Assembly (NCBI RefSeq): GCF_003340345.1
Contig: NZ_PPTQ01000002.1
Location: forward strand, 62,001 to 126,000
Source: Paraeggerthella hongkongensis
GTDB taxonomy: Bacteria; Actinomycetota; Coriobacteriia; Coriobacteriales; Eggerthellaceae
Reading direction: 5' to 3'
Length of the DNA stretch: 64,000 nucleotides
Positions 9,385-17,785 of the stretch are shown here, in pieces (position 1 is the first letter of the stretch; every line of letters begins with the position of its first letter). The notes under the pieces were generated by a model. The model saw only the letters and a program-made list of their open reading frames with translations, searched no databases and had not been told where the DNA came from. The translations under genes were made by a program, and so were the position numbers.

Positions 9385-10869
9385 ATGAACAATCCTGCTC
9401 AGGAATCCTATCAACTCTACATCGGGGGCCAGTGGGCCGACGCGTCCGACGCCGCGACGCTCGATGTCTACTGCCCTGCAAACGGAGAGAAGCTCTCCAC
9501 GATTGCCGACGCTTCGAAAGAAGACGTCGAGCGCGCCGTCGACGCCGCATGGAAGGCTTTCGAGACCTGGGGCAAGACCGACAAGGCCGAGCGCGCGATC
9601 ATTCTGAACAAGATAGCCGACGTCATCGAGGAGAACGCAGAGCATTTCGCCCTGCTGGAAACCCTTGACAACGGAAAGCCCATCCGCGAGACGCGCGCCA
9701 TCGACGTGGCTTACTCCGTCGACCACTTCCGTTACTTCGCCGGCGTGCTTTTGGCCGACACGGGCGAGGCCGACATGCTGCCGGGCAACATGATGTCGCT
9801 TGTGGTCCACGAGCCTATCGGCGTGGTGGGCCAGATCGTGCCGTGGAACTTCCCCTTCCTCATGGCCGCCTGGAAGCTTGCTCCGGTGCTGGCTGCCGGC
9901 GACTGCACGGTGTTCAAGCCGTCTTCTACTACGTCGTTGACCGTGCTCGAACTGGCTCGCTTGACCCAGGACATCATTCCCGCCGGCGTGTTCAACGTGG
10001 TGACGGGCCGCGGCTCCAAGTCCGGCCAGTACATTCTGGACAACCCCAAGATCAGCAAGCTGGCGTTCACCGGCTCCACCGAGGTCGGTCGCGACGTCGC
10101 CCGTGCGGCGGCCGAGCGCCTTATTCCGGCTACGCTCGAACTGGGCGGCAAGTCCGCGAACATCATCTTCCCCGATTGCAAGTGGGACATGATGCTCGAC
10201 GGCGTGCAGCTGGGCATCCTGTTCAACCAGGGTCAGGTATGCTGCGCCGGCAGCCGAATCTTCGTGCACGAGGACGTCTACGATAAGTTCGTCGAAGATG
10301 CCGTCAAGGCGTTCGAGAACGTGCGTGTTGGCTTGCCGTGGGAAGACGACACCCAGATGGGAAGCCAAATCGACGAGCGCCAGATGAACAAGATCCTGGA
10401 GTACGTCGAGATCGCCAAGCAGGAGGGCGGCAAGGTGCTCGTGGGCGGCGAGCGAGCTACGGAAGGCGAGCTGGCAAAGGGCGCGTTCCTCAAGCCGACG
10501 CTGCTGGAGGTGCCGAACAACTCGTGCCGCGTGGCTCAGGAGGAGATCTTCGGGCCGGTGGCCGTGGTCATCAAGTTTAAGGACGAGCAAGAGGTCATCG
10601 ACATGGCCAACGACTCGGTCTACGGCCTGGGCGGTGCCGTGTGGACTCGCGACATCAACCGCGCGTTCCGTGTTGCCCGAGGCGTGAAGACGGGCCGCAT
10701 GTGGGTGAACACCTACAACCAGATTCCGTCGGGCGCGCCGTTCGGCGGCTACAAGCAGTCCGGCATCGGTCGCGAGACCCACAAGGTGATGCTCGAGCAC
10801 TACACGCAAACGAAGAACATCATGATCAACCTGGGCGAAGAGCCGAGCGGCTTCTATCCCCAGAAGTAA
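9385..10869 (+). CDS. NAD(P)-dependent aldehyde dehydrogenase
   Basis: Role: oxidises an aldehyde to its acid; the substrate cannot be read from sequence. Seen: 494 aa, full family length. Motifs are PWNFPFLMAAWKLAPVLAAG, FTGSTEVG (cofactor binding), LELGGKSANIIF (general base Glu near 252), NQGQVCCAG (catalytic Cys near 286) and EEIFGPV. AAAGGA lies upstream of the ATG at 9385, and the extra upstream frame lacks a site. Closest by motif to the betaine/phenylacetaldehyde dehydrogenase branch. It is monocistronic between two hairpins. Confidence 0.93.
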   Translation: MNNPAQESYQLYIGGQWADASDAATLDVYCPANGEKLSTIADASKEDVERAVDAAWKAFETWGKTDKAERAIILNKIADVIEENAEHFALLETLDNGKPIRETRAIDVAYSVDHFRYFAGVLLADTGEADMLPGNMMSLVVHEPIGVVGQIVPWNFPFLMAAWKLAPVLAAGDCTVFKPSSTTSLTVLELARLTQDIIPAGVFNVVTGRGSKSGQYILDNPKISKLAFTGSTEVGRDVARAAAERLIPATLELGGKSANIIFPDCKWDMMLDGVQLGILFNQGQVCCAGSRIFVHEDVYDKFVEDAVKAFENVRVGLPWEDDTQMGSQIDERQMNKILEYVEIAKQEGGKVLVGGERATEGELAKGAFLKPTLLEVPNNSCRVAQEEIFGPVAVVIKFKDEQEVIDMANDSVYGLGGAVWTRDINRAFRVARGVKTGRMWVNTYNQIPSGAPFGGYKQSGIGRETHKVMLEHYTQTKNIMINLGEEPSGFYPQK

Positions 10870-10900
10870 GCGCTGCAAGCGGTTCGCGCTTCAACCTTCG

Positions 10901-10931
10901 AAGGGGTCCGGCATTGCGTCGGGCCCCTTTT
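10901..10931 (+). terminator. Rho-independent terminator after the aldehyde dehydrogenase
   Basis: Arms AAGGGGTCCG and CGGGCCCCTT (one wobble pair) end in TTTT. Confidence 0.75.
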
Positions 10932-11033
10932 GCGTGGTGCGCCAACGGTTGGCGAGCGGTCGGATCGGGCGCGCTCTTCCTGCGAGCGAGGGCTTTCGGC
11001 GCGCGTTTGCTTCCTCGCAAGCCGGCTTGCGCG

Positions 11034-11229
11034 CGAAAAACCGCCGTCGCTGGCAGGTTTTGACGGTTAGAGGTTGTCGTTCTCGTCGTTGCGTGCGCCG
11101 CTGCTCGGAACGTATTTTGTTTTGCCAGGTCACAGCTTTGGTCTGCGGTATTGCCTTTTCTCGGGCGCGCGTCTTGCCCGGTTCGACGACCCCAAACCGT
11201 CAAAACCTGCCAGCGACGGCGGTTTTTCG
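11034..11229. repeat. Long perfect inverted repeat, 35-bp arms
   Basis: Arms at 11034-11068 (beginning CGAAAAACCGCCGTCGCTGG) and 11195-11229 (ending GCGACGGCGGTTTTTCG) are exact reverse complements flanking 126 bp. The element fills much of the gap at 10932-11381, where I see no convincing gene. It could be a small non-autonomous mobile element or a duplicated extragenic repeat. No obvious target-site duplication was found. Confidence 0.8.
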
Positions 11230-11381
11230 TGCGCACGTGGTCTGCGGCGGCGGCGCCGTTGCCGGCTTGCCGTCTTGCGGGGTTCCGCAAGGGTTCACGG
11301 TGCACGCGATTTGCCCGTGTCGTCGGCGCGTGCGGGCCGCTACCATGAAACGCAGGCGATGGGAAGGGAAGGGCGAAAACG

Positions 11382-11867
11382 ATGGCTACCATGAATCCGG
11401 AACACGCGAGCGCGGTGATCGAGCTGATCAACCGCTCTCCTTACTTCGAGCTGCTTGACGTGAAGCTGGTGGAGCTGGGCGAGGGGTCGTGCGTCGCGTC
11501 GTGCGATCTTCAGCGCAAGCACATGAACGCATTCGGCGGGGCCCATGGCGGCGCGTACGCCTCGCTGCTCGATTGCGCTGCGTATTGGGCGGTGTACGGA
11601 TGGCTTGAAGAGGACGAGGGCTGCACGACGATGGACATCAGCGTATCGAACCTCAAGGCTTCGAGCGTCGGTCCCGTTACGGCGACGGGTCGCGTTATCA
11701 AGCGAGGTCGCACCATGTGCTTCTGCGAGGCTGAAGTGCGCAACGGGCAGGGTGCGCTGCTGGCGCATGCAACTTCGAAGCTTCTGGTAGGACCTCATCT
11801 TCAGCCTATGAGCGCGGCCGTGCGCGAACTGGGATCTGCCGCGTTGCCACCGAAGTTTCTCGCATGA
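11382..11867 (+). CDS. PaaI-family hotdog thioesterase
   Basis: Role (family): hydrolyses acyl- or aryl-CoA thioesters, often to free CoA from dead-end products. Seen: 161 aa. A single hotdog domain has the typical helix FGGAHGGAYASLLDCAAYWAV followed by TMDISVSNLKASSVGPVTATG and a strand ending in FCEAEVRNGQGALLAHATSK. The ATG at 11382 is taken; a second ATG nine bases later is possible. It fits the acyl-CoA-centred gene content of the region. Its substrate is unknown. Confidence 0.88.
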   Translation: MATMNPEHASAVIELINRSPYFELLDVKLVELGEGSCVASCDLQRKHMNAFGGAHGGAYASLLDCAAYWAVYGWLEEDEGCTTMDISVSNLKASSVGPVTATGRVIKRGRTMCFCEAEVRNGQGALLAHATSKLLVGPHLQPMSAAVRELGSAALPPKFLA

Positions 11868-11874
11868 GAAGCAC

Positions 11875-11923
11875 AGCGCCCCGAAGGAAGGCCGCGCAAT
11901 CCGCAGCCTTCCTTCGGGGCGCT
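11875..11923. terminator. Bidirectional hairpin terminator
   Basis: Perfect 18-bp arms AGCGCCCCGAAGGAAGGC and GCCTTCCTTCGGGGCGCT lie between the convergent thioesterase and TetR genes. Confidence 0.75.
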
Positions 11924-11929
11924 GAAAGC

Positions 11930-12583
11930 CTACAGGTTGCGTCGCAGCTGCGCTTCCTTGATCTGCATTTCAAGCGAGCTGTGGATGATGTTGGCGAAGG
12001 GGCCTGCCTGACCGGTTAAATGCTCGACAGTGGGCTGGTCGCACTTGCGGATGTAGTAGTACAGAAACGCGCAGGTGTAGAACTCGGCAAGGAACTGGAT
12101 GTTCTCGTTGGGAAGGTATCGGTTCGACAAAATGGTGTCGATGTCCGTGCGCAATGCGGGCAAGTACAGGTTGTACAGGTAGTTGCGCAGCGAATAAGGG
12201 CTGTTGTCCACGAGCGCTTGCGTGTAGAAGCGTCGCTTGGCCTCCAGCACGTTGCCGAAGCATTCGAAGAACTCGGAATGGTCGAGCGAGCGAACGCCGG
12301 ATTTCTGCAGGATGTAGTAGGGGAAGCGGGAGATGGAGTCGTTCGAGTTCTCTTCGTACACCAGCGCGCTTTCGGGGAAGCGCTTCTTGAGCTCCTGGCC
12401 TAAATCGTAGCGGAATATCCACGTGATGAGGCATTCTTTGTTTTCGAAATGGTAGTAGAACGTTTTGCGGTTCTTCCCAGTGCGCTCGATGATGTCGCTG
12501 ATCGACACTTTCTTCAAGGGCATTTCGTCGCAAAGCGCCACGAAGGTGTCGGCGATGAGGAGCATCGTGCTTAGCGCGTTCAT
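11930..12583 (-). CDS. TetR/AcrR-family regulator
   Basis: Seen: 217 aa. The N-terminal helix-turn-helix covers about residues 9-55 (VSISDIIERTGKNRKTFYYHF, with the family FYYHF recognition end). The C-terminal ligand domain is alpha-helical and Tyr/Phe rich, of the TetR_C_8/DhaS-like type. It is divergent from the OYE-type flavoenzyme gene at 12929; a 7-bp-arm palindrome in the gap (12683) is a candidate operator. Inferred: it represses the flavoenzyme/acyl-CoA dehydrogenase unit in response to its substrate or product. Confidence 0.9.
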   Translation of the reverse strand: MNALSTMLLIADTFVALCDEMPLKKVSISDIIERTGKNRKTFYYHFENKECLITWIFRYDLGQELKKRFPESALVYEENSNDSISRFPYYILQKSGVRSLDHSEFFECFGNVLEAKRRFYTQALVDNSPYSLRNYLYNLYLPALRTDIDTILSNRYLPNENIQFLAEFYTCAFLYYYIRKCDQPTVEHLTGQAGPFANIIHSSLEMQIKEAQLRRNL

Positions 12584-12682
12584 AGGGCTGCCTCGCTCTC
12601 GGATTGTACGGCCTGCGGTGAACGCTTGCAGTATAGCGTGTGCTGCCGGCTATTTCTAGGACAAAATAAAAAAAATGTGCAT

Positions 12683-12699
12683 GTTTGCAGTTTGCAAAC
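12683..12699. promoter_or_regulatory. Palindrome, candidate TetR operator
   Basis: GTTTGCA (12683-12689) and TGCAAAC (12693-12699) are separated by 3 nt in the divergent gap at 12584-12928. The gap is AT-rich next to its neighbours. It also holds a GCCCA/TGGGC hairpin near 12731 and a possible promoter for the flavoenzyme (TCGTCA near 12809, 17 bp, TACAAT at 12832). Confidence 0.45.
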
Positions 12700-12928
12700 C
12701 CCCAGAATTGGGATAACTATGCCCTAAAAAGCCCACTAAATGGGCAATTTGTACCAGCAATGTTGGGCTAAACACCCCGAATAACCAACAATCTAATCTA
12801 TCTGTCCATCGTCAGCCTAAAAGTCAGCGCGTACAATGACGATCAAGAGGTCGGGCAAGACGAGTCGCCCTCTTGGCGTATCACGTGAATGAACGCTTGG
12901 CAAACGCAAAGCGGAAAGGGGTTGTAAC

Positions 12929-15010
12929 GTGGCAAAGTATCAGAAGCTGCTCGAGCCGTTCTCGATCGGCAACGTCGAGCTGAGGAACCGGTTCGTCATG
13001 CTGCCGATGACGATCGAGAAGGTCGACAACTATCACATTTCGGACGATTTGGTGGACTTCTACGAGCAGCGCGCTAAGGGCGGCGTGGGCCTGATCGAAG
13101 TGGGCAGCGCGTACATCTGCGATTGCTTCAACACGGAGCCGAAGTACCACACCACGACGGGCGCATGCGGCATCTGGGCCGACGAGTTCAATCCCGGTTG
13201 GCAGCGCATCGCCGAGGTTTGCCACAAGCACGGTTCCAAGGTGGCCGCTCAGCTGCAGCTGTGCTACGAGTGGCGCGCCTCCGGCGACGATCCGCTGCTG
13301 TCCTACGCTCCCTCTAAGGACGTTCCCAGCGGTCCGTTCGTGGGCATGCCCGAGCGCGAGTACACCAAAGAAGAGATCGCCATCGTGGTGAAGCAGTACG
13401 GCGAAGCTGCCAAGCGCGCCAAAGACAGCGGCATCGACATCATCGAGATCCATGCCGGTATCGGCTACATGGTCATGCGCTTTTTGTCCAAGTACTCCAA
13501 CCATCGTACCGACGAGTACGGCGGAAGCGCCGAGAACCGCGCTCGCTTCCTCTGCGAGATCGTCGACGAGATCCACAAGACCTGCGGCGACGACATGCCC
13601 ATCCTGGTGCGCATCTCCGCCGACGACTTGATGCCGAACGGCAACCGCATCGAGGACACCCTTGAGATCATCCCGATCGTCGAGAAGCACGGCGTGGACG
13701 CCTGGAGCGTGCAGGCCGGCTTCCACGAGGCTCCGCGCCCGGTCGCGAACCAGATCGTTCCCGAAGGCGAGTTCATCGACCTTGCCAAGCAGGTGAAGAC
13801 CGTTACGAACAAGCCCGTCTTCCCCGGCACTCGCATCAACACGCTCGACATGTGCGACAAGGTTGTCACGCAGGGCTATGGCGACGCCGTGGGCATGGCG
13901 CGCCAGTTCATCGCCGATCCCGATACGGCTGCCAAGGTTGCCGCCGGCCATCCCGAGCAGGTTCGCCCCTGCATCGTGTGCAGCCGCTGCCTTGACAACA
14001 TCTTCATCGGCAAGCCGTGCCAGTGCTCCGTCAACGCCAACGTGTGGGAAGGCGTCAAGGTGGGCCTGCCCGAGGAGAAGCCGGCCGAGGCTCAGAAGCA
14101 CGTCGTCGTCGTGGGCGCTGGCCCCGGTGGCCTGGAAGCTGCTCGCGTTGCGGCCGTCCGCGGCCACAAGGTGACCGTGCTCGACAAGTCCGATCGCGTT
14201 GCCGGCCTGCTGGGCATGGCGCAGGTGCTCAACGCCAAGATCGAGCCGCTGGTGTCCTACTGGAACGAAGAGATGAAGCTGCATCCGAACATCGAGGTCA
14301 AGCTCAACACCTACGTGGACGCCGACACGGTGAAGGCTCTCAACCCCGACGAGGTCATTGTATCTCCCGGCGGCGGCATCATCAGCCTTGACGTTCCCGG
14401 CATCGACGGCAAGAACGTCGTGAAGTCCGAGGACATCAAAGAGATGTGCTCCGGCAAGGTTCCCGAGGGCAAGGGCATGCTGTGGAAGGCTGCCGTCGCG
14501 GCCATCAAGGCGCAGGGCGGTACCGTGGGCTTCATGCGCATGGGCCTGAACATGGCGTCCGGCCCCACCGCTATCGTGGGCAAGCGCGTCGTGGTCGTGG
14601 GCGGCGGATTCGCCGGCTTGGAAGTTGCCGAGGCGATGTGCGAGAACCGTGAGATCACGGTCATCGAAGAAGCCAAGAAGATGGGCAACGGCATCGGCAT
14701 CATCGACAAGAACCCCACCATCAACTTGGTGAAGTCCAAGGGCGTGAAGCTCATGCCGCTGACCCGCCTGGTCGAGGTTACGAAGAAGGGCGCGAAGGTT
14801 CAGAACGTCGAGACCGGCGAAGAGCAGCTTATCGAGTGCGATACCGTTCTGACGTCGCTCGGCGTCGAGCAGAACACCAAGCTCTACGACGAGATCGCCA
14901 AGGTGTTCCCGAACGCCAAGCTCATCGGCGACGCTACCACGCCGGCCGGCAAGGTCTACCGTACGCTCGAGGCTGTCAAGGGCGGCTACGCAGCGTCGAT
15001 GACCCTGTAG
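12929..15010 (+). CDS. OYE/2,4-dienoyl-CoA reductase-type flavoenzyme (FMN, 4Fe-4S, FAD)
   Basis: Role (family): NAD(P)H-dependent reduction of C=C bonds in enoyl or dienoyl compounds; relatives include FadH and bile-acid BaiCD/BaiH. Seen: 693 aa. An N-terminal TIM barrel (1 to about 340) has TDEYGGSAENRARF. A Cys cluster starts CIVCSRC near 349 and continues past GKPCQCSVN. An FAD motif is VVVGAGPGGLEAA near 391, and a second dinucleotide motif is VVVGGGFAGLE near 553. It is followed by an acyl-CoA dehydrogenase and preceded by a divergent TetR gene. The real substrate is unknown. Confidence 0.92.
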   Translation: MAKYQKLLEPFSIGNVELRNRFVMLPMTIEKVDNYHISDDLVDFYEQRAKGGVGLIEVGSAYICDCFNTEPKYHTTTGACGIWADEFNPGWQRIAEVCHKHGSKVAAQLQLCYEWRASGDDPLLSYAPSKDVPSGPFVGMPEREYTKEEIAIVVKQYGEAAKRAKDSGIDIIEIHAGIGYMVMRFLSKYSNHRTDEYGGSAENRARFLCEIVDEIHKTCGDDMPILVRISADDLMPNGNRIEDTLEIIPIVEKHGVDAWSVQAGFHEAPRPVANQIVPEGEFIDLAKQVKTVTNKPVFPGTRINTLDMCDKVVTQGYGDAVGMARQFIADPDTAAKVAAGHPEQVRPCIVCSRCLDNIFIGKPCQCSVNANVWEGVKVGLPEEKPAEAQKHVVVVGAGPGGLEAARVAAVRGHKVTVLDKSDRVAGLLGMAQVLNAKIEPLVSYWNEEMKLHPNIEVKLNTYVDADTVKALNPDEVIVSPGGGIISLDVPGIDGKNVVKSEDIKEMCSGKVPEGKGMLWKAAVAAIKAQGGTVGFMRMGLNMASGPTAIVGKRVVVVGGGFAGLEVAEAMCENREITVIEEAKKMGNGIGIIDKNPTINLVKSKGVKLMPLTRLVEVTKKGAKVQNVETGEEQLIECDTVLTSLGVEQNTKLYDEIAKVFPNAKLIGDATTPAGKVYRTLEAVKGGYAASMTL

Positions 15011-15025
15011 TTCTTATGGCACGAC

Positions 15026-15088
15026 CCGGAGGCGCGGTGACGCTGCGCCTCCGGAAGCGGATGCCGTCTGCTGCAACGGCGGCATCCG
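15026..15088 (+). terminator. Tandem hairpins between flavoenzyme and acyl-CoA dehydrogenase
   Basis: First: CCGGAGGCGC/GCGCCTCCGG (15026-15054). Second: CGGATGCCG/CGGCATCCG (15058-15088). Neither has a T-run; they may reduce rather than stop read-through. Confidence 0.5.
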
Positions 15089-15148
15089 ATTACCAAGGTT
15101 CAAGCACGCAAGTGTTTTGAATAGAGACCGTCCTTTGAAGGAGGAAAC

Positions 15149-16333
15149 ATGGATTTCAGCTACACCCCGGAACAGCTCGAGATCAAGAAGGGTATTCGCG
15201 AGTGGTGCAAGGAGCACCTGACCGAGGAAGTCATCGCTGCCGGTTACAAGAACCGCGGCATCGCTCCCGAGGTTGCCAAGGCTTGGGTTGACGACGGCTG
15301 GGGCATGTACGGCCTGCCCGCGGAGTACGGCGGAAAGCCGGTCGACCATGTGACCATGGCCATGATCATCGAAGAGCTCAACCATGCTGGCGGCAACATC
15401 CCCATGGCTCCCAACCTGCTCATCATGTTCGACATGTGCGAGTTCGGTAACCCCGAGCAGGTCAAGTACGCTATCGACTACTACAAGGAGAACGGCTATC
15501 CTCCGTACTGCCTGGCCATCTCCGAGCCCGGTGCCGGTTCCGACAACCAGGGCATGGAAACCTGCGCCACCAAGGATGCCGACGGCAAGATCCACATCAA
15601 CGGCACGAAGACCTGGGTGACCTCGGGCGAGAACTCCGGCGGCTTCATCGTTGTCTGCAAGGACGAGGATCCGTCCCGCGACAACAAGGAAATGTCCATG
15701 TACCTGGTGGCTTCCGACGCTCCCGGCGTGACCATCGAGCCGCTCAACAAGATCGGCATGCAGATCATGCCGTTCTCGATGATCCACTTCGACGACGTCG
15801 TGGTCGAGGAAAGCGCGCTGCTGGGCATCAAGGGCAAGGGCTTCTACCAGCTCATGAAGAACTTCGAGTGGGAGCGCTGCGTGCTTCTGGCCGAGCTTCT
15901 GGGCGAGGCTCAGGCTGCCATGGACGACGCCTGCGCATGGACCAACGAGCGTCTGCAGTTCGGCAAGGGCATCAAGACGTTCCAGCTGGTTCAGGAGCAC
16001 ATCGTCGAGATGCAGATCGAGCTCTCCAACACCCGTAACTTCCTGTATCGCACCTGCTGGAAGCTTGACAACGGCATCCCCGTCAACAACGACGCCGCCA
16101 TGCTCAAGCGCTACGGTGCTCCCGCGATGACCGACTGCTGCTCGCGCGCTCTGCAGCTGATGGGCGGCCTGGGCTACACCGACGAGACCCGCGTGTCCCG
16201 CCTCATGCTCGACTGCCGCGGCTTCCAGATCGGTGGCGGCACCGTCGAGATCATGGTGCACATCTCCGGTCGCGGTATCCTCAAGGAGTACGCGAAGGCC
16301 GTGGAGGATCCGGATCACCTGTACACGATCTAA
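15149..16333 (+). CDS. Acyl-CoA dehydrogenase, isovaleryl-type catalytic site
   Basis: Role: FAD-dependent interconversion of acyl-CoA and 2-enoyl-CoA with an electron-transfer flavoprotein. Seen: 394 aa with the usual N-helical, beta and C-helical domains: ISEPGAGSDNQGM, TKTWVTSG, ERLQFGKGIKTFQLVQ and LMGGLGYTDE. The C-terminal position usually holding the catalytic Glu reads IGGGTVEI, without Glu. FEWERCVLL carries a Glu where isovaleryl-CoA dehydrogenase has its catalytic residue. GAAGGAGG precedes the ATG. It probably acts with the flavoenzyme just upstream. Confidence 0.93.
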   Translation: MDFSYTPEQLEIKKGIREWCKEHLTEEVIAAGYKNRGIAPEVAKAWVDDGWGMYGLPAEYGGKPVDHVTMAMIIEELNHAGGNIPMAPNLLIMFDMCEFGNPEQVKYAIDYYKENGYPPYCLAISEPGAGSDNQGMETCATKDADGKIHINGTKTWVTSGENSGGFIVVCKDEDPSRDNKEMSMYLVASDAPGVTIEPLNKIGMQIMPFSMIHFDDVVVEESALLGIKGKGFYQLMKNFEWERCVLLAELLGEAQAAMDDACAWTNERLQFGKGIKTFQLVQEHIVEMQIELSNTRNFLYRTCWKLDNGIPVNNDAAMLKRYGAPAMTDCCSRALQLMGGLGYTDETRVSRLMLDCRGFQIGGGTVEIMVHISGRGILKEYAKAVEDPDHLYTI

Positions 16334-16386
16334 GTTCCACCTACCCGTCGGATCGTCTTTTCTGGGACGTTTCCGAAAGCGATGCG

Positions 16387-16412
16387 GAAGCCCCGGTGCA
16401 AGCCGGGGCTTC
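16387..16412 (+). terminator. Hairpin after the acyl-CoA dehydrogenase
   Basis: Arms GAAGCCCCGG and CCGGGGCTTC with a 6-nt loop, 53 nt after the stop codon. Confidence 0.65.
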
Positions 16413-16470
16413 TCGCCGTTTACAGGGGCGCTCCGGATCGATTGCGGGCGCGAATGGGGGGTGCGACGTC

Positions 16471-16501
16471 AAAGCCCTGCGCGTTGCATGCGCAGGGCTT
16501 T
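16471..16501 (-). terminator. Hairpin after the B12-activation-like gene
   Basis: Perfect 12-bp arms AAAGCCCTGCGC and GCGCAGGGCTTT with a 7-nt loop, downstream of the minus-strand gene ending at 16535. Confidence 0.65.
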
Positions 16502-16534
16502 GCGGGAGGCGTTCGTTGTTGCAAGAAGAGGAGC

Positions 16535-17389
16535 TTAGAGGTTCTTGAAAGATCCCTTGCTTCCGTGGCAGTTCATGCCGATGGCGCGAATGGAGCAAAA
16601 GGAGCGGTACTTGCAGCGTCCGCACGCGCGCCTGCGGCCTTTTTGCGTGGGGTCGTACATGCCCACGACGCCAACCGTGCTGAAGGGAGGGTCGAACGCT
16701 CCGTCGGCGTTCAGCTTCAAGCCCAGGCGCTGCTCGGACTGCGTGTAGAACACGAACTGCGAACGGGATTCCAGCGGGAAGTCGCCGACGCCGGGGCAGA
16801 GCCGGTCGTCGGTGTAGAGCTCTTCGTCCAGGGCGGTTTTCACGATGTCGGCGTTCACGTGGTCGGCCGTGCTCTCCACCAAGGCCAGCGCGCATGCGCG
16901 TGCGATGGCGCGATCGAGGTCGTCCGCGTTTGCGGGCAGCGCTTCGGGCCGCTCGGGCCCGATGGTTGCGGCCATGAGCGCGCAGTGCGTGGCGCGACGC
17001 AGTTTCTCGTAGGAGCTTTGCCCGTGGAACACCATCATGGTGCCGACCAGCTTGATGGCAGGCTCGACGTATTTGGGAGGCAGCGTGCAGATAGCGGGGT
17101 TGAACACCTTGTAGGCTCCGCGCGGTTCGTATGCGGCTAGGCAGGCGGCGATGGCGCGGTCGATGCGATGCGCGGCATCTTCGGAAAGCGCGGGCTCGTA
17201 CGGCTCGTCGGCCACCTCGTCCGGATCGCCCGATGCGGACTCTTCCTCGGTTGAGGGTTCGTCGAGTTCGGACGGATCGACGTCGAGCGCAGCCAGCGCG
17301 TCGTCGTCCAGCTGGCGCAGTACGTCAAGACGTGAAAGCGCGTCTATCTCGCACGGCACTTCGATGATCTGCCGAAGCTGGACGGCCAT
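16535..17389 (-). CDS. Protein resembling corrinoid/MetH activation proteins, C-terminal Cys cluster
   Basis: Seen: 284 aa. An acidic stretch (about 30-70) precedes a helical domain with AIKLVGTMMVFHGQSSYEKL and GVGDFPLESRSQFVFYTQSEQRLGL. The C-terminus is basic and Cys-rich: CGRCKYRSFCSIRAIGMNC, a CxxCxxxxxC pattern typical of an FeS ligand set. Known: anaerobes have stand-alone proteins like the methionine synthase activation domain that end in such clusters and reactivate corrinoid proteins. That assignment is by resemblance only. No corrinoid methyltransferase is nearby. There is no strong alternative. Confidence 0.6.
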   Translation of the reverse strand: MAVQLRQIIEVPCEIDALSRLDVLRQLDDDALAALDVDPSELDEPSTEEESASGDPDEVADEPYEPALSEDAAHRIDRAIAACLAAYEPRGAYKVFNPAICTLPPKYVEPAIKLVGTMMVFHGQSSYEKLRRATHCALMAATIGPERPEALPANADDLDRAIARACALALVESTADHVNADIVKTALDEELYTDDRLCPGVGDFPLESRSQFVFYTQSEQRLGLKLNADGAFDPPFSTVGVVGMYDPTQKGRRRACGRCKYRSFCSIRAIGMNCHGSKGSFKNL

Positions 17390-17785
17390 AGTGGTTCTCC
17401 TTTGCGGGCTTGCTTGCGCCTTGCGTTTTCCGGGCGCAATTCAAATGATCTCTCAGTGTGATGATAGCGCGTCGGAGGTTGATGCGACCCGGTCATTTAC
17501 TTTCCTGTGTGCAGTTTTCGCGCATGCGTATCGGGGCAGAATTCGCAGCTTACCCAATCGGACTTGACTGCGCATGTGCAAGGAAGGAACAGAACCAAAT
17601 CTTTGGCCAGCAATGATGCTCATTCCGTTTGTTTTGACCGTAGGCATACCTTGGTGACGCTCTATCATGAAAGTAATCAGTGGGAAAGGAATACGCCGTT
17701 GCAATCGCTTGTGGGCGATTCGACCTGTATGCGGCGGCCTCCTGCTATCAATCCTCGATCAAAGCACGATAAGGGAAGGGGTCCC
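17390..17785. other. Intergenic region, no gene seen
   Basis: This separates divergent genes (B12-activation-like and acyl-CoA dehydrogenase). No convincing reading frame or strong promoter can be named. AAGGGAAGGGG just before 17786 is the ribosome-binding site of the next gene. Confidence 0.5.

Noticed and set aside
7592-9550. Minus-strand frame of 652 codons
   Set aside because: Antisense of leuA that runs on across its terminator hairpin.
12881-14284. Minus-strand frame of 467 codons
   Set aside because: Antisense of the flavoenzyme gene, with no recognisable domain.
17453-17704. Minus-strand frame of 83 codons
   Set aside because: No ribosome-binding site, no motif, and composition unlike a gene.
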